A DNA stretch of 5,302 nucleotides, taken from contig SYLK01000002.1 in the NCBI GenBank assembly GCA_005809115.1, positions 1 through 5,302 on the forward strand. Direction: 5' to 3'. Both the position numbers and the translations under genes were made by a program. The DNA is from Planctomyces sp. (GTDB taxonomy: Bacteria; Planctomycetota; Planctomycetia; Planctomycetales; Planctomycetaceae). The notes beneath the pieces were generated by a model, which saw only the letters and a program-made list of their open reading frames with translations, ran no database searches and was not told the DNA's origin. Below, piece after piece: positions 4,371 to 5,302 of this stretch (within the stretch, counting starts at the first letter, position 1; each line of letters opens with the position of its first letter).

Positions 4371-5302
4371 ATGTTCAGTTCCCCGCGCAACAGCCTGATG
4401 ACACTGCTTCGCCTGCTGCAGCACGACCTGTCAGCAGATGAGGGTCTGGCCGTGCGCGAGCAACTGGCGGCCAGCCTGGAACTCGCCCGACAATTCCATC
4501 GCCTGTCCGAAATGCTGGCTCAACCTGTACCGCCCGAAAACCTGCTCGCACATGCTGACCAGATTGGTGCCGACAAAGTCGCAGATTTCGTCGATGGCGC
4601 AATGTCGGTTACAGAAGAATCTGAATTCGTCCGCCTTTGCCTCGACTCCCCGTCACTGCTCCGGGAGCTGTTCGCCGTCCTGTGTACCTCAGACAACAGT
4701 CCGTCAGCCGCACACGCTGCAGCCGCGGCCCACTCGGGAGTCAGCCATCCGTCTGATCCCGATCGGGATGAGGATCTGGCCGTGCAGGGGGATCCCGCGT
4801 CAGCGCGCTTCGCCCGGCCCGACGACCAGCAGCTGCTGGAACTGCTGAAGGACGCACAGTTCCTGGCCGCAGACGTCCCCGCTCAGTCCCTCAGACCGGA
4901 ACTGGCTGCCAGCCGTACCGTCGCTTCCAGCGCAGTCGCCACGCAGCAGCCAGCCGAACCTCACGAGTCGACGAGTCGCCGCGGCCGTGCTTCGACTTCC
5001 CACCGGCCACGGCGTTCGAACAGGCTGGCGCTGACGGCCGGTGCCCTCCTCGCGACAGCTGCGCTGGTAACAGTGCTGATTCCCGTTCTGGTGAATTCCC
5101 GACCGGTGCGTCCGTCGCGATCCTCAAATTCATCCGGAACCGCGATCGGCAGAGAAAATCTGGTCTCTGACCAGTCGACACCTGCTGAACGCAATCAAAT
5201 TGCACCGCCCGGAGCGCTTTCCGGCAGACCGTCGGCGGAGAACATCCAGGATCGTGACACTGCCGCGACAGTGGCAGGGGCAGGGGCAGGGGCAGGGGCG
5301 GA
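4371..5302 (+). CDS. Putative anti-sigma-like membrane protein, 3' end cut by window edge
   Basis: The ORF runs open for 310 codons to the right edge. Residues 11-47 (LLRLLQHDLSADEGLAVREQ...) and 69-104 (KVADFVDGAMSVTEESEFVR...LLRELFAVL) look like two related helical modules. The second resembles the 'aYLDGxLSxxExxxfexxLxxxpxLrxxL' pattern of anti-sigma factor N-termini, without zinc-finger Cys/His ligands. A low-complexity Ala/Ser/Pro linker and a basic patch (RRGR 203-206, RPRR 212-215) come before one transmembrane helix at 218-241. The N-terminus is therefore cytoplasmic and the C-terminus outside. The visible tail is Ser/Pro-rich and ends in Ala-Gly repeats. The start is weak: no clear Shine-Dalgarno precedes ATG 4371, and ATG 4398 is an alternative. 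It is in the same frame as the sigma remnant, one stop codon apart, so coupling is likely. Its probable role was to bind the upstream sigma factor and respond to an envelope signal. Confidence 0.75.
   Translation, partial: MFSSPRNSLMTLLRLLQHDLSADEGLAVREQLAASLELARQFHRLSEMLAQPVPPENLLAHADQIGADKVADFVDGAMSVTEESEFVRLCLDSPSLLRELFAVLCTSDNSPSAAHAAAAAHSGVSHPSDPDRDEDLAVQGDPASARFARPDDQQLLELLKDAQFLAADVPAQSLRPELAASRTVASSAVATQQPAEPHESTSRRGRASTSHRPRRSNRLALTAGALLATAALVTVLIPVLVNSRPVRPSRSSNSSGTAIGRENLVSDQSTPAERNQIAPPGALSGRPSAENIQDRDTAATVAGAGAGAGA
5275..5298 (+). repeat. CAGGGG hexanucleotide tandem repeat (4 units), coding, G-quadruplex-like
   Basis: Four perfect CAGGGG units encode alternating Ala-Gly in the membrane protein ORF and stop four bases before the window edge. 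Four G4 runs separated by CA dinucleotides fit a compact G-quadruplex on the coding strand and mRNA. Six-base unit changes keep the frame, so length can vary without breaking the protein. Confidence 0.85.

Noticed and set aside
4438..4848. Plus-strand 136-codon frame within the anti-sigma-like gene
   Set aside because: It is out of frame with the long open ORF that has a transmembrane helix and anti-sigma-like modules; Cys/Trp/Pro-rich shadow.

Overview
The window looks like chromosomal DNA of a planctomycete (Planctomycetota), or a close relative in the PVC group. The GC content is fairly high. One gene encodes a secreted squalene-cyclase-fold protein carrying a CXXCH motif, a combination typical of that group. 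There is also a sigma-factor C-terminus followed by a membrane protein of the planctomycete anti-sigma-like kind. This assignment comes from protein style and general knowledge, not from a marker gene. No rRNA, tRNA, CRISPR array, transposase or phage gene was seen.

Bases 1-1851: the 3' part of a two-module VOC (glyoxalase-fold) gene enters from the left edge. A 131-base gap follows, holding a small inverted repeat and a GC-rich segment that resembles a dispersed repeat. Next is a complete gene for an exported 360-residue protein with three QW-like motifs and one CXXCH motif.

Bases 1852-3452: a 125-base gap holds a hairpin and a 13-bp imperfect direct repeat with 21-bp spacing. It leads into a complete NAD-dependent aldehyde dehydrogenase of the ALDH1/ALDH2 class with all key catalytic residues in place.

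Bases 3453-3981 hold no intact gene. On the minus strand there is a start-less open stretch that reads like a protein C-terminus. Further right are an 11-bp direct repeat and a strong intrinsic-terminator hairpin lying just upstream of the next start codon.

Bases 3982-5302 are the most unusual part. A signal-peptide-bearing 63-residue ORF runs directly into the C-terminal DNA-binding domain (region 4) of an ECF-type sigma factor, read in a different frame. The sigma factor's region 2 and its own start are absent. This looks like a deletion or rearrangement that fused the 5' end of one gene to the 3' end of another. The junction reads TGA-CC-ATG, so the sigma fragment could still be translated by coupling. 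Twenty-one bases downstream, a long ORF begins and runs off the right edge. It encodes a membrane protein with one transmembrane helix and two anti-sigma-like helical modules, probably the former partner of the truncated sigma factor. The window ends inside a CAGGGG hexanucleotide repeat that codes for Ala-Gly and has strong G-quadruplex potential.

The first three genes look independent, with separate leaders and no shared pathway that the sequence supports. The last three ORFs form one co-directional cluster of which only the final one looks intact.
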